Source: Thalassobacterium sedimentorum
GTDB lineage: Bacteria > Verrucomicrobiota > Verrucomicrobiia > Opitutales > Coraliomargaritaceae
Assembly: GCF_031127905.1 (NCBI RefSeq)
Contig: NZ_JARXIC010000012.1
Span: forward strand, 62,001-126,000
Length of the DNA stretch: 64,000 nucleotides
Reading direction: 5' to 3'
In this document: positions 43,313-53,199 of the stretch, in pieces
Numbering within the stretch: position 1 is the first letter of the stretch
How the letters are laid out: each line of letters opens with the position of its first letter
Notes under the pieces: generated by a model
Seen by the model: the letters and a program-made list of their open reading frames with translations, nothing else
Database searches by the model: none
Told to the model about the DNA's origin: nothing
Made by a program: the position numbers and the translations under genes

Positions 43313-44950
43313 CTAGTAAGCGAATCCGAGCATGTTATCGAGTTGTTTCTCAATATTGGTGTACTCAAGTGCGTTGCGGTTGACAGTTGCCGCGGATCGT
43401 AACAGTGCATGGTAGCGCTGTCCTGCATAGGCATTTAGGTCTGCTGCAGTGATTGAATTGATTGTGCCAGTCCAGTATAAGCAGAGTTTAGCGAGGGCGC
43501 ATTCGTCGCTGAGGCTTTGCCAAACGGCTTGTGCAGATTCTACTTGGTGCAGCTTGTATTGGTAGATTGCACTGATGGTTTGGGTAGTTGAGGTGCCTTT
43601 GATAGTTTGGATTGCATTAAGATAATTTTGTGTCTGCTCGATGGGGAGTGTACGTTGCCGACTACCCGTAGCCCAGTCATTGAATTGGGCGATCACAAGT
43701 AATTGTTGCATGTCGTCGCGTTCCGGATTGAGTTCGAGTGCTTTTTCAGCCCAGATTGCGGCGCGTTCATTATGGCCGGCTTGAATGTTAGCTTCAGCTA
43801 AATAAGAGTAATCACGTTCCCAGGATTTCGGGTGCCTCTCTAGCCAATGACCTGAATAGCTGAAGAGGCATAGCAGGACTCCGAGAGCGACTATCTTTCG
43901 TCGTCTTTGCCTGCTGCTATGTTGCCAGATTTTGGGAAATAAAGTGATGCCTGCCGCTAGTATGGCAAGTAGAGGAATTAGGGAGCTGCGAGCTTGAGTG
44001 CCGCTCTGATTGAGTGTACAGCTGATGGCGAAGATGATGAGTGTGGCAATTGCTAGGCATACGCTGTGCCAGCGATGACCGTCTCTTAGGCGTATGTGAA
44101 TTCCGATGCCAGCGAGTGCCAATAGGCCTCCCCAATGGATGGGGTTTAAAAATAAAATTAGATGTAGCTGGCGGTAGAGTCCAAAGCTTTTTTCATCATA
44201 ATTGTCCGTACTGCTTAGGGAGGCATAGATCCCTTGTGTAAAGTGGTCGAAATTCCACAGTATGGGAGACTGGAGTTGTAATTTGAATAGAATCAGAGCG
44301 CTGCACATGAGCAGTGCCGGTACTAAGGCAGCGATCAAATGGGGGATTTTGTTACGCTGTGGGTAACTACAAGCAAGCAGTGGCCACAAGATGATAAATG
44401 GGTATAAGCTTGTTTCAAACGCTGTCGCGAGCGTTAGGCTGAATGCGATACTGAAGCTATTTAGGGGATGGGGGCGTCGAAGCCAAAAGGTGATTCGCCA
44501 TAGGGCAAAACTTATACAGGCTGTCGTCAGTAGAGTCGGTGTGAGTTCGCCTGCCCAGAAAACTAATAAGGGATTCAGTCCAATCAGTAGTCCAGCTAGC
44601 CAGACTGTTCGATTGCGACGCCAATAATGACCTGCCGCTGATGCAGTGAAACCTGCACTTAGCATGAGTGCACAGGCATTGAGCACGCGTGCGGCTGTAG
44701 TCAGATTTTCACTTCCTGTAAAAATACGAGCTAGGATAGAAAGTAGGTACGTATAGAGTGAGTGGCTTGTTGTGATACTGTTGCCTCCGTTGGCGAGTAA
44801 CTGAGCCGCGTCTAATGTAGCACGTGTCGTCTCGCCGGGGTATTGACCTGCAGGTATTTGACTGTAATATGCAAACCAGGCAATGATATGTACGAGCGTT
44901 ATGGAAAGAATCAATCGAAGGTGTCCAGGTAGGTAGGCGTGATTGCTCAT
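43313..44950 (-). CDS. GT39-like polytopic membrane protein with C-terminal repeat region
   Basis: 545 residues. About nine to eleven transmembrane helices occupy the first 370 residues, beginning LILSITLVHIIAWFAYYSQ. The first loop (GETTRATLDAAQLLANGGN) and the layout resemble dolichyl-phosphate-mannose/ArnT-type glycosyltransferases, although the typical double-acid motif is not clear. The C-terminal 170 residues contain a TPR-like segment (NERAAIWAEKALELNPERDDMQQLL). It stands convergent to mraY and interrupts the cell-wall cluster. Function unproven. Confidence 0.65.
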   Translation of the reverse strand: MSNHAYLPGHLRLILSITLVHIIAWFAYYSQIPAGQYPGETTRATLDAAQLLANGGNSITTSHSLYTYLLSILARIFTGSENLTTAARVLNACALMLSAGFTASAAGHYWRRNRTVWLAGLLIGLNPLLVFWAGELTPTLLTTACISFALWRITFWLRRPHPLNSFSIAFSLTLATAFETSLYPFIILWPLLACSYPQRNKIPHLIAALVPALLMCSALILFKLQLQSPILWNFDHFTQGIYASLSSTDNYDEKSFGLYRQLHLILFLNPIHWGGLLALAGIGIHIRLRDGHRWHSVCLAIATLIIFAISCTLNQSGTQARSSLIPLLAILAAGITLFPKIWQHSSRQRRRKIVALGVLLCLFSYSGHWLERHPKSWERDYSYLAEANIQAGHNERAAIWAEKALELNPERDDMQQLLVIAQFNDWATGSRQRTLPIEQTQNYLNAIQTIKGTSTTQTISAIYQYKLHQVESAQAVWQSLSDECALAKLCLYWTGTINSITAADLNAYAGQRYHALLRSAATVNRNALEYTNIEKQLDNMLGFAY

Positions 44951-45057
44951 AGTACTTTGTTTGTAGGTACTAGAATGGAACGTGTCGATTCGTTAGTTCT
45001 TCGGGGGGCCGTTAGCTTGACTACGCTTAAACATGGAGGTTCCCGTCTTGAGCAACT

Positions 45058-46329
45058 TTAGCGGATTTCCCCTGTGCCGTGAATTACATACTTATAAGTA
45101 CAGAGTTCGTTTAGCCCCATGGGACCCCGTGCATGTAAGCGGTCGGTCGAGATGCCGATTTCAGCTCCTAGTCCAAACTCAAAACCGTCTGAGAAGCGTG
45201 TTGAGGCGTTGTGAAAAACGGCGGCTGAGTCTACTTCAGTAAGGAAGCGTTGCGCTGCAGACGTGTCTTCGGTTACGATGCTCTCAGTATGACCTGAACT
45301 GTTTGCATTGATGAGAGCGATGGCTGCTTGGATGTCAGGAACGACTGCAATAGAAATGATTAAATCAGTGTATTCGGTGGCAAAGTCGGCGTCCGTGGCA
45401 TTGACTAAGGGTAAGCCGCTTGCATTGAGCAGAGCTTTGGCGTGCGTATCAACACGTAGTTCGACTCCGTGATCATGGAGTGCTTTGGCCAGTCGTGGAA
45501 GTTGTGCACTCGCGTCCTGATGAATGATTAGGTTCTCTGCTGAGTTACAGACGCTTGGACGCTGGCATTTAGAATTGATCAATATACTCTCGGCCATGTC
45601 TGCATCCGCGGAGGCATCCACGTAAATTGAGCAAACACCAGTGTAGTGCTTGATCACTGGAATGCGACTATTCTCAACTGTAAAGCGTATGAGACTTTCG
45701 CCTCCGCGGGGAATTATACAGTGGATGGTGTCATCTTGTTTGAGTAGTACCGTGAGTGCTGCCCGATCTGTCGTTGGTATAAATTGCACCGCATCTTCAT
45801 GAATTCCGTTGGCGCGCAATGCTTCCTGAATGATTGCTGCGAGCTTCATGTTGCTATGGAAGGCTTCCTTGCCGCCACGTAGAATGGAGGCGTTACCAGA
45901 TTTTAGGCAGAGGATCGCGCAATCAATGGTGACATTGGGACGGGATTCATAGATGATACCGATCACGCCCATTGGTACGCGAATCTTACGTAGGTCAAAA
46001 CCTTTTGGTGGAGAGAGGCGTTCAATTTCGACGCCGACAGGGTCGGGCAGGGCGGCGACTTGCTTGACCCCTTCAGCCATGCTTTGAATGCGCTCGGGCG
46101 TAAAAGTCAGGCGTTCCGTCATGGGTAGAGAGAGGCCTGACTCTTTGGCATTATTCAGATCCTGTGCATTGGCCTGTATGATGGCGTCAGTTTCGTTGAC
46201 CAAACGCTGCGCCAAATCCAGGAGAAAGCGGTTTTTAGTTTCGGTACTTAAGGCCGCCAGTTCCAAGGATGCACGGCGGGCCCGCTTAGCAATGTCGACG
46301 ACAAGTTCGGTGATGGAGTCAGTACTCAT
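45058..46329 (-). CDS. proA: Gamma-glutamyl phosphate reductase
   Basis: 423-residue ProA, reducing gamma-glutamyl phosphate with NADPH in proline synthesis. Signatures: [32 protein letters not shown], the catalytic-Cys segment [12 protein letters not shown], and the C-terminal [29 protein letters not shown]. Normal length. proB is not adjacent. It lies 30 bp downstream of the PfkB kinase on the same strand. Confidence 0.97.
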   Translation of the reverse strand: MSTDSITELVVDIAKRARRASLELAALSTETKNRFLLDLAQRLVNETDAIIQANAQDLNNAKESGLSLPMTERLTFTPERIQSMAEGVKQVAALPDPVGVEIERLSPPKGFDLRKIRVPMGVIGIIYESRPNVTIDCAILCLKSGNASILRGGKEAFHSNMKLAAIIQEALRANGIHEDAVQFIPTTDRAALTVLLKQDDTIHCIIPRGGESLIRFTVENSRIPVIKHYTGVCSIYVDASADADMAESILINSKCQRPSVCNSAENLIIHQDASAQLPRLAKALHDHGVELRVDTHAKALLNASGLPLVNATDADFATEYTDLIISIAVVPDIQAAIALINANSSGHTESIVTEDTSAAQRFLTEVDSAAVFHNASTRFSDGFEFGLGAEIGISTDRLHARGPMGLNELCTYKYVIHGTGEIR

Positions 46330-46359
46330 ATTGGAAACGTGATTTTTAGGGGCAAGGGA

Positions 46360-47340
46360 TTAGATATTTGAAAGAATATCCTGCCAGACATGCTCGGGCA
46401 GGACGCTGCCTTGTTCTTGTACGACTGCGGCGCCTAAAGTGGAACCTATTTGCCCACATTCTGACAGTGGGCGCTTTTGAGACCAGCCATAGAGGAAACC
46501 TGCCGCCCATAAGTCGCCCGCGCCGGTGGTATCGATCACTTTGGCTGCATGCATGGGAGCGATTTGTTCTATTTTATCTGCTTGCGCGATATAGGAACCA
46601 TGGGCACCCACCTTGACGACTGCGATTTCACAGAGCTTGGCTAATTCGAGTGCCATGGCTGGGTAGTCTTTTTTGATTCCAGTATAGGCAGTTCCCTCTT
46701 CTTCGTTGGCAAAAATGATATCGACGTAATCACGTAATAAATCTGGCAATATGTCCTTGGTGGCATTGACAACCTCGAAGCTCGCTAGGTCGAGACTTAT
46801 CGTGCAGCCTGCTTCTTTGGCTGATGTGAGCACGCGGCGCATCAGGGCCTCGTTAAAGAGTAGATAACCTTCGATGTGTGCGTGCGCACAGCCTTTGAAA
46901 TCTGCGACCGATATTTCTTCGGGGCTTAGGGTCATGGCAGCACCGAGGTCAGTGCGCATAGTGCGTTCACCATCGGGGGTGACCAGCGAGAGACAGCGTC
47001 CATTGGCGATGTTTCCAATTTTGAATCGAGATGCATCGCCGCCAAGTTGAGCAAAGCAGTCACGGTAGAAGGCACCCTCGTTGCAGTTGCCGGTTTTCCC
47101 TAGAAAACTGGTAGATGCGCCCATGCGGGCTAGCGCGAAGAGAGTGTTGCCAGCTGAGCCGCCAGGCGCAGCTATCGCAGCTTGTGGTAAGCCTTCGATA
47201 AGCTTCTTGATAGTTGGGGTGTCAACGAGTACCATGCCGCCTTTCTCTCCGTCGATAGTTGAGACGAAAGATTCAGTGACTTGTGCGATTGCGTCGACAA
47301 TGGGACTGCCGATGCCGATAATGGTAAATGGTTCCTGCAT
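46360..47340 (-). CDS. PfkB-family carbohydrate/nucleoside kinase (adenosine kinase-like)
   Basis: 326-residue ribokinase-fold kinase. PfkB signature 1 region [15 protein letters not shown], and signature 2 [18 protein letters not shown] with catalytic Asp. [16 protein letters not shown]-type start and LASFEVVN resemble the adenosine kinase/ADK-like subgroup common in bacteria outside proteobacteria. The substrate cannot be fixed from sequence. It is probably co-transcribed with proA. Confidence 0.88.
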   Translation of the reverse strand: MQEPFTIIGIGSPIVDAIAQVTESFVSTIDGEKGGMVLVDTPTIKKLIEGLPQAAIAAPGGSAGNTLFALARMGASTSFLGKTGNCNEGAFYRDCFAQLGGDASRFKIGNIANGRCLSLVTPDGERTMRTDLGAAMTLSPEEISVADFKGCAHAHIEGYLLFNEALMRRVLTSAKEAGCTISLDLASFEVVNATKDILPDLLRDYVDIIFANEEEGTAYTGIKKDYPAMALELAKLCEIAVVKVGAHGSYIAQADKIEQIAPMHAAKVIDTTGAGDLWAAGFLYGWSQKRPLSECGQIGSTLGAAVVQEQGSVLPEHVWQDILSNI

Positions 47341-47402
47341 GAATGAGGCGGGGGGTTGAGAGGGAGTTAATTCAGGAGAGTCGAGTGTTGTCGATGTGAC
47401 TT

Positions 47403-47443
47403 GAAAAAGAAAAAAACCGCCGCTCCTATTGGAGAGGCGGTTT
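47403..47443 (-). terminator. Rho-independent terminator of the DUF3568 lipoprotein gene
   Basis: On the minus strand, AACCGCC-T-CTCC pairs with GGAG-C-GGCGGTT around an AATA loop (47414-47443), followed by a T-rich run TTTTTTTCTTTTTC (47403-47416). It begins 23 bp after the lipoprotein stop and separates it from the PfkB-proA pair. Confidence 0.88.
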
Positions 47444-47465
47444 GTTTGCGCGTTATAGTTCGCGA

Positions 47466-47852
47466 TTAAAGAGCGTCGCGGATTTTTGCGTAGATGTTTT
47501 GCGACTCCGCCAAGTTGCCAAGTTTGCCTACACGGATACGAATTTCAGACTGGCCTTCAGCTTCTTGACTGATGCGTAGTGTGATCTTTTCATCACCAAT
47601 TTTACGACCGTAGATGGTGATTGCTGTGTCTTTGTGCAGTTCTCCAGTTCGGAAGTAGCCCATGCTGTCGATTTCGCGAATCGCTGTTTTGAAAATTTGG
47701 CCAATCGGTGCATTCAAGGGAGCATAGAAGTAACCTGCGCGGTATTTGGCGAGTTGCTCCTGCCCAGTTTGAGGGTCGATGGCGACCGGAGTTGTGCAGC
47801 CAGCGAAAAGCAGAGCGCAAATTGTGAGGAGTGTAATGAGTGTTGCTTTCAT
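47466..47852 (-). CDS. DUF3568-like lipoprotein
   Basis: 128 residues with a lipoprotein signal: [16 protein letters not shown], cysteine near residue 19. The mature part ([26 protein letters not shown] and [21 protein letters not shown]) matches the small DUF3568 family of lipoproteins found in several Gram-negative groups. Role unknown; probably anchored in the outer membrane facing the periplasm. Own terminator downstream. Confidence 0.85.
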   Translation of the reverse strand: MKATLITLLTICALLFAGCTTPVAIDPQTGQEQLAKYRAGYFYAPLNAPIGQIFKTAIREIDSMGYFRTGELHKDTAITIYGRKIGDEKITLRISQEAEGQSEIRIRVGKLGNLAESQNIYAKIRDAL

Positions 47853-47892
47853 AATTTATTGAAGTTTGTAAGTGATTTTACGGAGAGTGCAA

Positions 47893-49068
47893 TCAGAAGC
47901 TTTTAAGATATACGATTCCGTGCTGATCGCGAAAGGCAAGTCGCCCGTTGCGAAGTCCGTCAAATTTTAGGCCAGTTTCAGCCTGAACCAAATCACCGAC
48001 CTGAAATCGTTCGCCTTGGATTATAATCATCGGGCGATCGCCTTGACGCAAGCCGTCGATATGGATTCCCGAGAGATACTGTGAGATCATTTGCTTATTG
48101 GAATCAATCGTATTATTTGTCGCCACTGACACCGCTGCGGTTGCTGCTAGTGTGGTGCCCGCATCGTCAGCTGTGTTTGCTTGGAGGACTTGAGCCTTGG
48201 TTTGAATGCTTGCTTGAGGTGCTGACGCTGTTTTTTCGCTGTTGGTGGTGGCAGTGTTGCTAGGCTTGTTTGCCGGTTCACTCGGGATGCCTATTTCTTC
48301 GATATCGGCAACCGGCACCTGTGCGATGGTGGCCTTAGCTTTTTCTATCGGATTTAGCGAGTTGTGCTCTTGGGAGCTCTGGGCTTGATTGTTAGCTTTA
48401 AGCTGAGGGCCCGAGGCCTGGGGATCTTCTAAAATCATCCACAAACCATAACTGGCACCGAGTAATACCAGTAGCAGTAAGAGAATGGTCGCTATGCATG
48501 GGATAATTGTGTGCGTTTTGTTATTCGGGGTGTGCGTTGGGTGTAATTGGTTGATCGTCTTTTCAAGTTCATGTCCAGAATCTATATTCGCGCTAGCTGC
48601 TTGGGCTGCTTGCTGTCCAGCTTGAGCGGCCGTTTGGGGAATGTCGGCTGGTGGCTTGTTGCTGAAGAGTTCACTTTCTTGGGTGGATTTGCCAAACGGG
48701 TTCTTTGGATCAAAGACAGGTGCGGCTTCGGTCGTCTTGTCGGTCGTCTTGCCGCGAGCGATCTCCGGCGCTGGAGCTGCTGTCTCCGGGCTTGAGCTAG
48801 GCTTGGTAGCTGTCGGGCTGATTTCGGGCCTTTGCTTGAGCGCCGAAGTGTGATCGCTGGAGTCAGCTGCGGTGTCAGAAGCCGTATTGGAGGAGGTTGA
48901 TGTGAGCGATTGATCGTGCTTACGCTTAAGCTTCATCACGGAGGGTTTAGGGCTTGGCTGTGCCGCATCTGGTTGGGCTGCCTCCTGCGCGCGTGTGTCC
49001 ACTTCAGTCTTCAGGTGGCGGGAGAGTGTTAGTTTTACGGGCAGTTTGGCCTTGGAATCTTCGCTCAT
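47893..49068 (-). CDS. Single-span membrane protein with GspB-like C-terminal domain
   Basis: 391 residues. Residues 1-185 are low-complexity, rich in Ala/Pro/Thr/Ser/Lys and predicted cytoplasmic. Residues 188-212 are a transmembrane helix (IATILLLLLVLLGASYGLW). After another disordered stretch, residues 335-391 form a compact domain (SGIHIDGLRQGDRPMIIIQG, FQVGDLVQAETGLKF) resembling the C-terminal domain of T2SS protein GspB or a small SH3-like fold. A type II secretion role would match the pseudopilin in this window, but no linkage is seen. Moderate confidence in the domain reading. Confidence 0.7.
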   Translation of the reverse strand: MSEDSKAKLPVKLTLSRHLKTEVDTRAQEAAQPDAAQPSPKPSVMKLKRKHDQSLTSTSSNTASDTAADSSDHTSALKQRPEISPTATKPSSSPETAAPAPEIARGKTTDKTTEAAPVFDPKNPFGKSTQESELFSNKPPADIPQTAAQAGQQAAQAASANIDSGHELEKTINQLHPTHTPNNKTHTIIPCIATILLLLLVLLGASYGLWMILEDPQASGPQLKANNQAQSSQEHNSLNPIEKAKATIAQVPVADIEEIGIPSEPANKPSNTATTNSEKTASAPQASIQTKAQVLQANTADDAGTTLAATAAVSVATNNTIDSNKQMISQYLSGIHIDGLRQGDRPMIIIQGERFQVGDLVQAETGLKFDGLRNGRLAFRDQHGIVYLKSF

Positions 49069-49238
49069 GGTAAAGGGTTGCAGCTTTTACAGTGCAGCTT
49101 TTAGGTGCTAGGCAAAGCCTAATTTTATCGGCGCTGCTGCTTTTACAAAAAGATTGAGGCTCGCCCCCAAATCATGGAAGCGAGCCTATTACTAACCTAA
49201 TTAACCCCTAACTCACTGAAAAATACAACAGTGATGAG

Positions 49239-49547
49239 TTAAGAACACGCAACTTGAGGGATTGTTCCCAAATTCTGAGAAAATTTCCAATTAGCTATAT
49301 TGTGCACTCGCCGCGGAAGTTCTTGCGGAGCGAGTTGATCCCATTCTGAGCAGCCTGTTTGTTGTTGTACGACTGCTGCCACAGCATCGGTAATGGAACA
49401 ATATTGCCCCAGCAGTAGGGGCTCCCGGTTGCCGGTGCGGAAGCTGAGATTAAAAATATTCTCTAATTGATTGTCTGATTCCACGTAAAAACTTCCGACT
49501 TCGGACTCGAAGCCAATGCTTAATTTACTGTGTGATGAAGCCATCAC
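49239..49547 (-). CDS. Hypothetical small protein
   Basis: 102 residues, soluble, no signal peptide or membrane helix. It contains VGSFYVESDNQLENIFNLSF and a C-terminal QELPRRVHNIANWKF. No family recognised. It is free-standing between the GspB-like gene and xseA; codon use looks similar to its neighbours, and no large overlapping frame competes. Confidence 0.6.
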   Translation of the reverse strand: MMASSHSKLSIGFESEVGSFYVESDNQLENIFNLSFRTGNREPLLLGQYCSITDAVAAVVQQQTGCSEWDQLAPQELPRRVHNIANWKFSQNLGTIPQVACS

Positions 49548-49614
49548 GCTATACTAGATGATTCTGCCTGATTAAGCTATCGAGTGATTATCGTATATTC
49601 TGAAGGAGGCATTC

Positions 49615-50961
49615 CTATTTTTCTGTTTTTAGGTGCAGTTCTCCGTCATGGAAGCTGGCTTTGAGTCGTGATTCCTGTCGGGCGAGCGCGGCGCTATCAA
49701 TAAGGGTGCCCTCCGTGTTTTGCAGCACAGCGAAACCGCGTCGCATAGTGGCTTGTAGGCTGCCGTTATTGAGTCGGTGTTGGAGGGCGTTGATTCTGTC
49801 TTTGTTTTGGACTAGACTGAATTTCGTGGCGCGTTCCAGGCGTCTGGAATAGTCTGATAAGTGTTGTGCAGCGATTCCGAGTCTTGTTTTGGGGTGTTGT
49901 TCCGTGATCCGTTGTGCGCAACGCGCTAAGGACTGTTGCTCGTTGGCTATCCGGCGTGATAAATTCTGACTGAGTCGATTTTCTAAATCGTCAAGTCGCA
50001 TGCCTAAATGCTGCACGCTGCGCTCTGGCGCAATAATACGCATTCTGGCGTCTAGATCTCTTAGCTGTGTATGTGTGTGAGTGAGGGCGTCTGCAATGTA
50101 TGCATTTAGATCTTGTTGTGCATCTTCATAGCGAGCTTGAGCTTCTAGATAAAGTGACGAAATTAATTCAGCGGCGCCGGATGGGGTCTCTGCGCGTTTG
50201 TCAGCTGCATAGTCGGTGAGTACGGTGTCGATTTCGTGACCGATGGCTGAGATGACAGGCAGTGGACAGTTCGCGACTGCACGCGCTAGTATTTCTTCAT
50301 TAAATGCCCAGAGGTCTTCGATGCTGCCCCCACCGCGGGTTAGAACCACAAGGTCAAAGCCGTTGCTGGCACCTGCGTATTGTAACATCGAGGCCACTTC
50401 TTCGGCGGCCCCTTGACCTTGTACTTTTGCTGGGAAAATGACGACCTCGCCTAAATAATGACGACGACGTAGTATTCGTAGAAAATCGCGCACCGCCGCG
50501 CCGGTGGGCGAGGTTATCACGGCTATTTTTTTCGGCAAGGTTGGGAGCGGTTGCTTGCGCTCGGCTGCGAAGAGTCCTTCAGCAGCTAGCTTTCGTTTGA
50601 GGCGCTCGAATTCCAATTGTAGACGGCCTTCACCACTTTGTATGGCGACTTTTGCGATCAATTGATAGCGTCCGTGCGGTTCAAATACTGAAATGTCTCC
50701 ATGTAGTAACACTTCCATTCCGTCCTTGAGGTCAAAGGATTGGCGCGCAGCATCACGGGCGAATAGGGCACAAGGTAATTGGCTACCAGAATCTTTGAGA
50801 GAAAAGTAGAGGTGCCCGGAGTTTTGTTTACGGAGGTTGGAGATTTCACCTTTGACCCATACGCGTGCGAAATTTTCTTCCAATTGTCCTTTAATTAGAC
50901 GTGTGAGCGCGGTGACCTTGAGTATTTGCTCGGGGGAGGGTGTGAGTCTATTATTCAGCAT
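49615..50961 (-). CDS. xseA: Exodeoxyribonuclease VII large subunit
   Basis: 448-residue XseA. An N-terminal OB-fold (FARVWVKGEISNLRKQNSGHLYFSLKD) is followed by the catalytic domain with KIAVITSPTGAAVRDFL, VVLTRGGGSIEDLWAFNEE and VISAIGHEIDTVLTDY, and a long C-terminal coiled coil. With XseB it degrades single-stranded DNA. No small subunit gene lies downstream. Its start overlaps the VTT-protein gene by 11 bp. Confidence 0.95.
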   Translation of the reverse strand: MLNNRLTPSPEQILKVTALTRLIKGQLEENFARVWVKGEISNLRKQNSGHLYFSLKDSGSQLPCALFARDAARQSFDLKDGMEVLLHGDISVFEPHGRYQLIAKVAIQSGEGRLQLEFERLKRKLAAEGLFAAERKQPLPTLPKKIAVITSPTGAAVRDFLRILRRRHYLGEVVIFPAKVQGQGAAEEVASMLQYAGASNGFDLVVLTRGGGSIEDLWAFNEEILARAVANCPLPVISAIGHEIDTVLTDYAADKRAETPSGAAELISSLYLEAQARYEDAQQDLNAYIADALTHTHTQLRDLDARMRIIAPERSVQHLGMRLDDLENRLSQNLSRRIANEQQSLARCAQRITEQHPKTRLGIAAQHLSDYSRRLERATKFSLVQNKDRINALQHRLNNGSLQATMRRGFAVLQNTEGTLIDSAALARQESRLKASFHDGELHLKTEK

Positions 50962-51634
50962 TCTTTACATTTTTTCGATTCCACATACGGGTGGCAAGTA
51001 TGAGCACAATGATAACAATGACGCCTGTAATGGCCCAACCAATTTGCCCCTCAAAAATAGCGCCGCCAGTGATGACGTAGCCTGCTGTCCAGATACTGGT
51101 GGTTGGGATCGATACCAGTAGATAGAGGCGAAAGGGCATACCTAGAATTCCTAAAACGATGTTCTGTATTGCGTAGGGGATGCCTGGAGTTAAGCGCAAA
51201 ATGAGGCAAAGTCGCAGAGCATTGCCTTCACTCATATCGGGTAATTCACGATGGCGTAAAATGTAGCGAGTTAATAGGCCGCGTAGTGGACCCGCCGCCA
51301 GTGCATAGGTCCATACTGTACATAGGCCCTGTGCAGCAATCGCAAGGGCTAGAGTGGATGGGATCCCATAGCGAGGGACGAGTACGACTCCAAATAGTAG
51401 GATCACAGGAGTGATGGGAAAGCCCATTCCTGGGAGTGTCGCTAATGCGGCGATGAGTGCCCAAGGGTTCTCTTCTAATAATGTGCGGCCTCGGTCTAGC
51501 AGTTGCAGCCAATAGTCCAATTCTGGATGACGTTGCCAGAGTAGAAAGACTGTCATTGCTGAAATCAGCGCAGGAATCAGTAGTAGGGCTAGGTTACGCA
51601 AAAATCTTGGTCTTGGCTCTGAGGTCGTTGTCAT
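50951..51634 (-). CDS. VTT-domain (TVP38/TMEM64, DedA-like) membrane protein
   Basis: About 227 residues from ATG 51634; GTG 51643 is possible. Five or six transmembrane helices. The VTT core shows LATLPGMGFPITPVILLFGVV, and LILRLTPGIPYAIQNIVLG with re-entrant loop character. Members are lipid scramblases or transport-like proteins of the inner membrane; exact substrate unknown. It overlaps xseA and probably drives its transcription. Confidence 0.87.
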   Translation of the reverse strand: MTTTSEPRPRFLRNLALLLIPALISAMTVFLLWQRHPELDYWLQLLDRGRTLLEENPWALIAALATLPGMGFPITPVILLFGVVLVPRYGIPSTLALAIAAQGLCTVWTYALAAGPLRGLLTRYILRHRELPDMSEGNALRLCLILRLTPGIPYAIQNIVLGILGMPFRLYLLVSIPTTSIWTAGYVITGGAIFEGQIGWAITGVIVIIVLILATRMWNRKNVKNAE

Positions 51635-51832
51635 TGCGCGCACGTTGGAGTGTTTCGCTGTTGCTGGCTAGATTTTTTGTTCGATGTGTTCGAATGGTGG
51701 TTTGGACGGATTGTGTTCTAGTGGATTTGGGAAATGCACGCATGATCGGGGGGCTTGAGATCGTAAATATGGTGGAATTCGGCCGTAACGCTGGCTTGCC
51801 ACTCGCTGGAAAGCACTTAGCCTGCGTGTTTT

Positions 51833-52474
51833 ATGGAAGAAGATATTGAATCCTCGGGCACCTCTTTGGTGCCGCTCGCACTTGCCTTACTCGCCATTGT
51901 TCTGGGAGGGGCTGGACTTTATTTTGGACTGAATGCCAATCAGCGTATTACGCCTTTAACGGAATCAGTTGATGAGGGCTCCAGTTCTACAGCTCGTATT
52001 GATAAAGAGCTCGCAGCCTTGGATGCACGTATTGATGAGTTGACGACTCAAAATCGTCAGTTGAAAGAGACCATTCAACGACTTGGTCGTGAGAGTTCGC
52101 AAACACTACGCGTCGCTAATCAAGCAGGATCCGGAGTGGAGTCGAATCGTGGTGAATTAATTAAACTAGCCAAAAAAATGTCTGAATTAGCTAGTACTGG
52201 TGTGCGAGCCCCATCTCCGGCTCCTGAGCGTAGCGCGCCCTCAGAAACTGTCGCGACAGTGAATCCGAATTCAGGGAGCGCGAGCTCGAACTCTGTTGCT
52301 TCGACGCCAGCGACTTCGGGCACTAGTACTATTTATAAAATTCAATCCGGGGATACCTTTGGCAAGATCGCATCGCTGAAAGGCGTGAGTTTGGATGCCT
52401 TGCTGGAAGCCAATCCGGATGCAGATCCGCGCCGTCTCCGTATCGGGCAAGAGATTAACATCCCAGGTAACTGA
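51833..52474 (+). CDS. Membrane-anchored LysM protein
   Basis: 213 residues. An N-terminal acidic head and transmembrane helix ([21 protein letters not shown], residues 11-31) precede a coiled coil (residues 45-85), a Ser/Pro/Ala linker and a C-terminal LysM domain of about 47 residues ([19 protein letters not shown], ending [10 protein letters not shown]). LysM binds peptidoglycan, so this probably links membrane and wall in the periplasm. Its TGA overlaps the ATG of the NUDIX gene (TGATG). Confidence 0.88.
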   Translation: MEEDIESSGTSLVPLALALLAIVLGGAGLYFGLNANQRITPLTESVDEGSSSTARIDKELAALDARIDELTTQNRQLKETIQRLGRESSQTLRVANQAGSGVESNRGELIKLAKKMSELASTGVRAPSPAPERSAPSETVATVNPNSGSASSNSVASTPATSGTSTIYKIQSGDTFGKIASLKGVSLDALLEANPDADPRRLRIGQEINIPGN

Positions 52475-53058
52475 TGACAGTTCATGCTCAGGGGGAGGTG
52501 CCGGCGTGTTGGGAAGTTCTAGACGATCGTCTATTAAATGCATGTTGCGTATGGGATTTACGCGAACGGCGCTACCGGCATCCTAAGACTGGCAAGGAAG
52601 GGGATTTTTATTATATTGATTCGCGAGACTGGGTGATTGTTGTCGCTCGCACAGTTGAGGGCGAGTTGTTATTAATTCGGCAGTTCCGTTGGGGGGCGAA
52701 TGAGCTATCGTGGGAATTGCCTGGAGGCATTATTGATGCTGGTGAAGATCCGGTCAAAGCTGGCTTGCGTGAGTTGCAAGAGGAGACTGGATATGTCGCA
52801 AAAACAGGGCGCTTGATCGGTCACGCGCGTCCCAATCCGGCAATCCTAAATAATTTTTGTCATGTCGTGCTGGCCGAAGAGGTCGTTTTAGATGTCTCCG
52901 GTACTGATTGGGATGAACATGAAGAGATTGAAGTGTGCGTGTTACCCGAAGCGACAGTCATGCAATGGGTGCGTGAGTGTAAGATTGGTCATGCGCTGGC
53001 ATTGAATGGACTACTGTTTTATCAGTTGGACCAAAATCGCATAGATGCTGAAGCTTAG
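52474..53058 (+). CDS. NUDIX hydrolase (ADP-ribose pyrophosphatase-like)
   Basis: 194 residues with a complete Nudix box, [24 protein letters not shown]. The N-terminus ([22 protein letters not shown]) and [19 protein letters not shown] resemble ADP-ribose pyrophosphatases (NudF type) that clear nucleoside-diphosphate sugars. Substrate unproven. Translationally coupled to the LysM gene, though no functional link is evident. Confidence 0.9.
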   Translation: MTVHAQGEVPACWEVLDDRLLNACCVWDLRERRYRHPKTGKEGDFYYIDSRDWVIVVARTVEGELLLIRQFRWGANELSWELPGGIIDAGEDPVKAGLRELQEETGYVAKTGRLIGHARPNPAILNNFCHVVLAEEVVLDVSGTDWDEHEEIEVCVLPEATVMQWVRECKIGHALALNGLLFYQLDQNRIDAEA

Positions 53059-53199
53059 ATCGGCCGGCCCTCTGGCTTCGATCGGCGGCTACAGTGCTCT
53101 GAGACGCAGGCAAAGGTGGCATTTCCACAAATCTTCGCTGAGGAACCTTGCGCCGTCAGCGATGCGTGATATAGTATTCGAGAACTAACTGTTTACACT

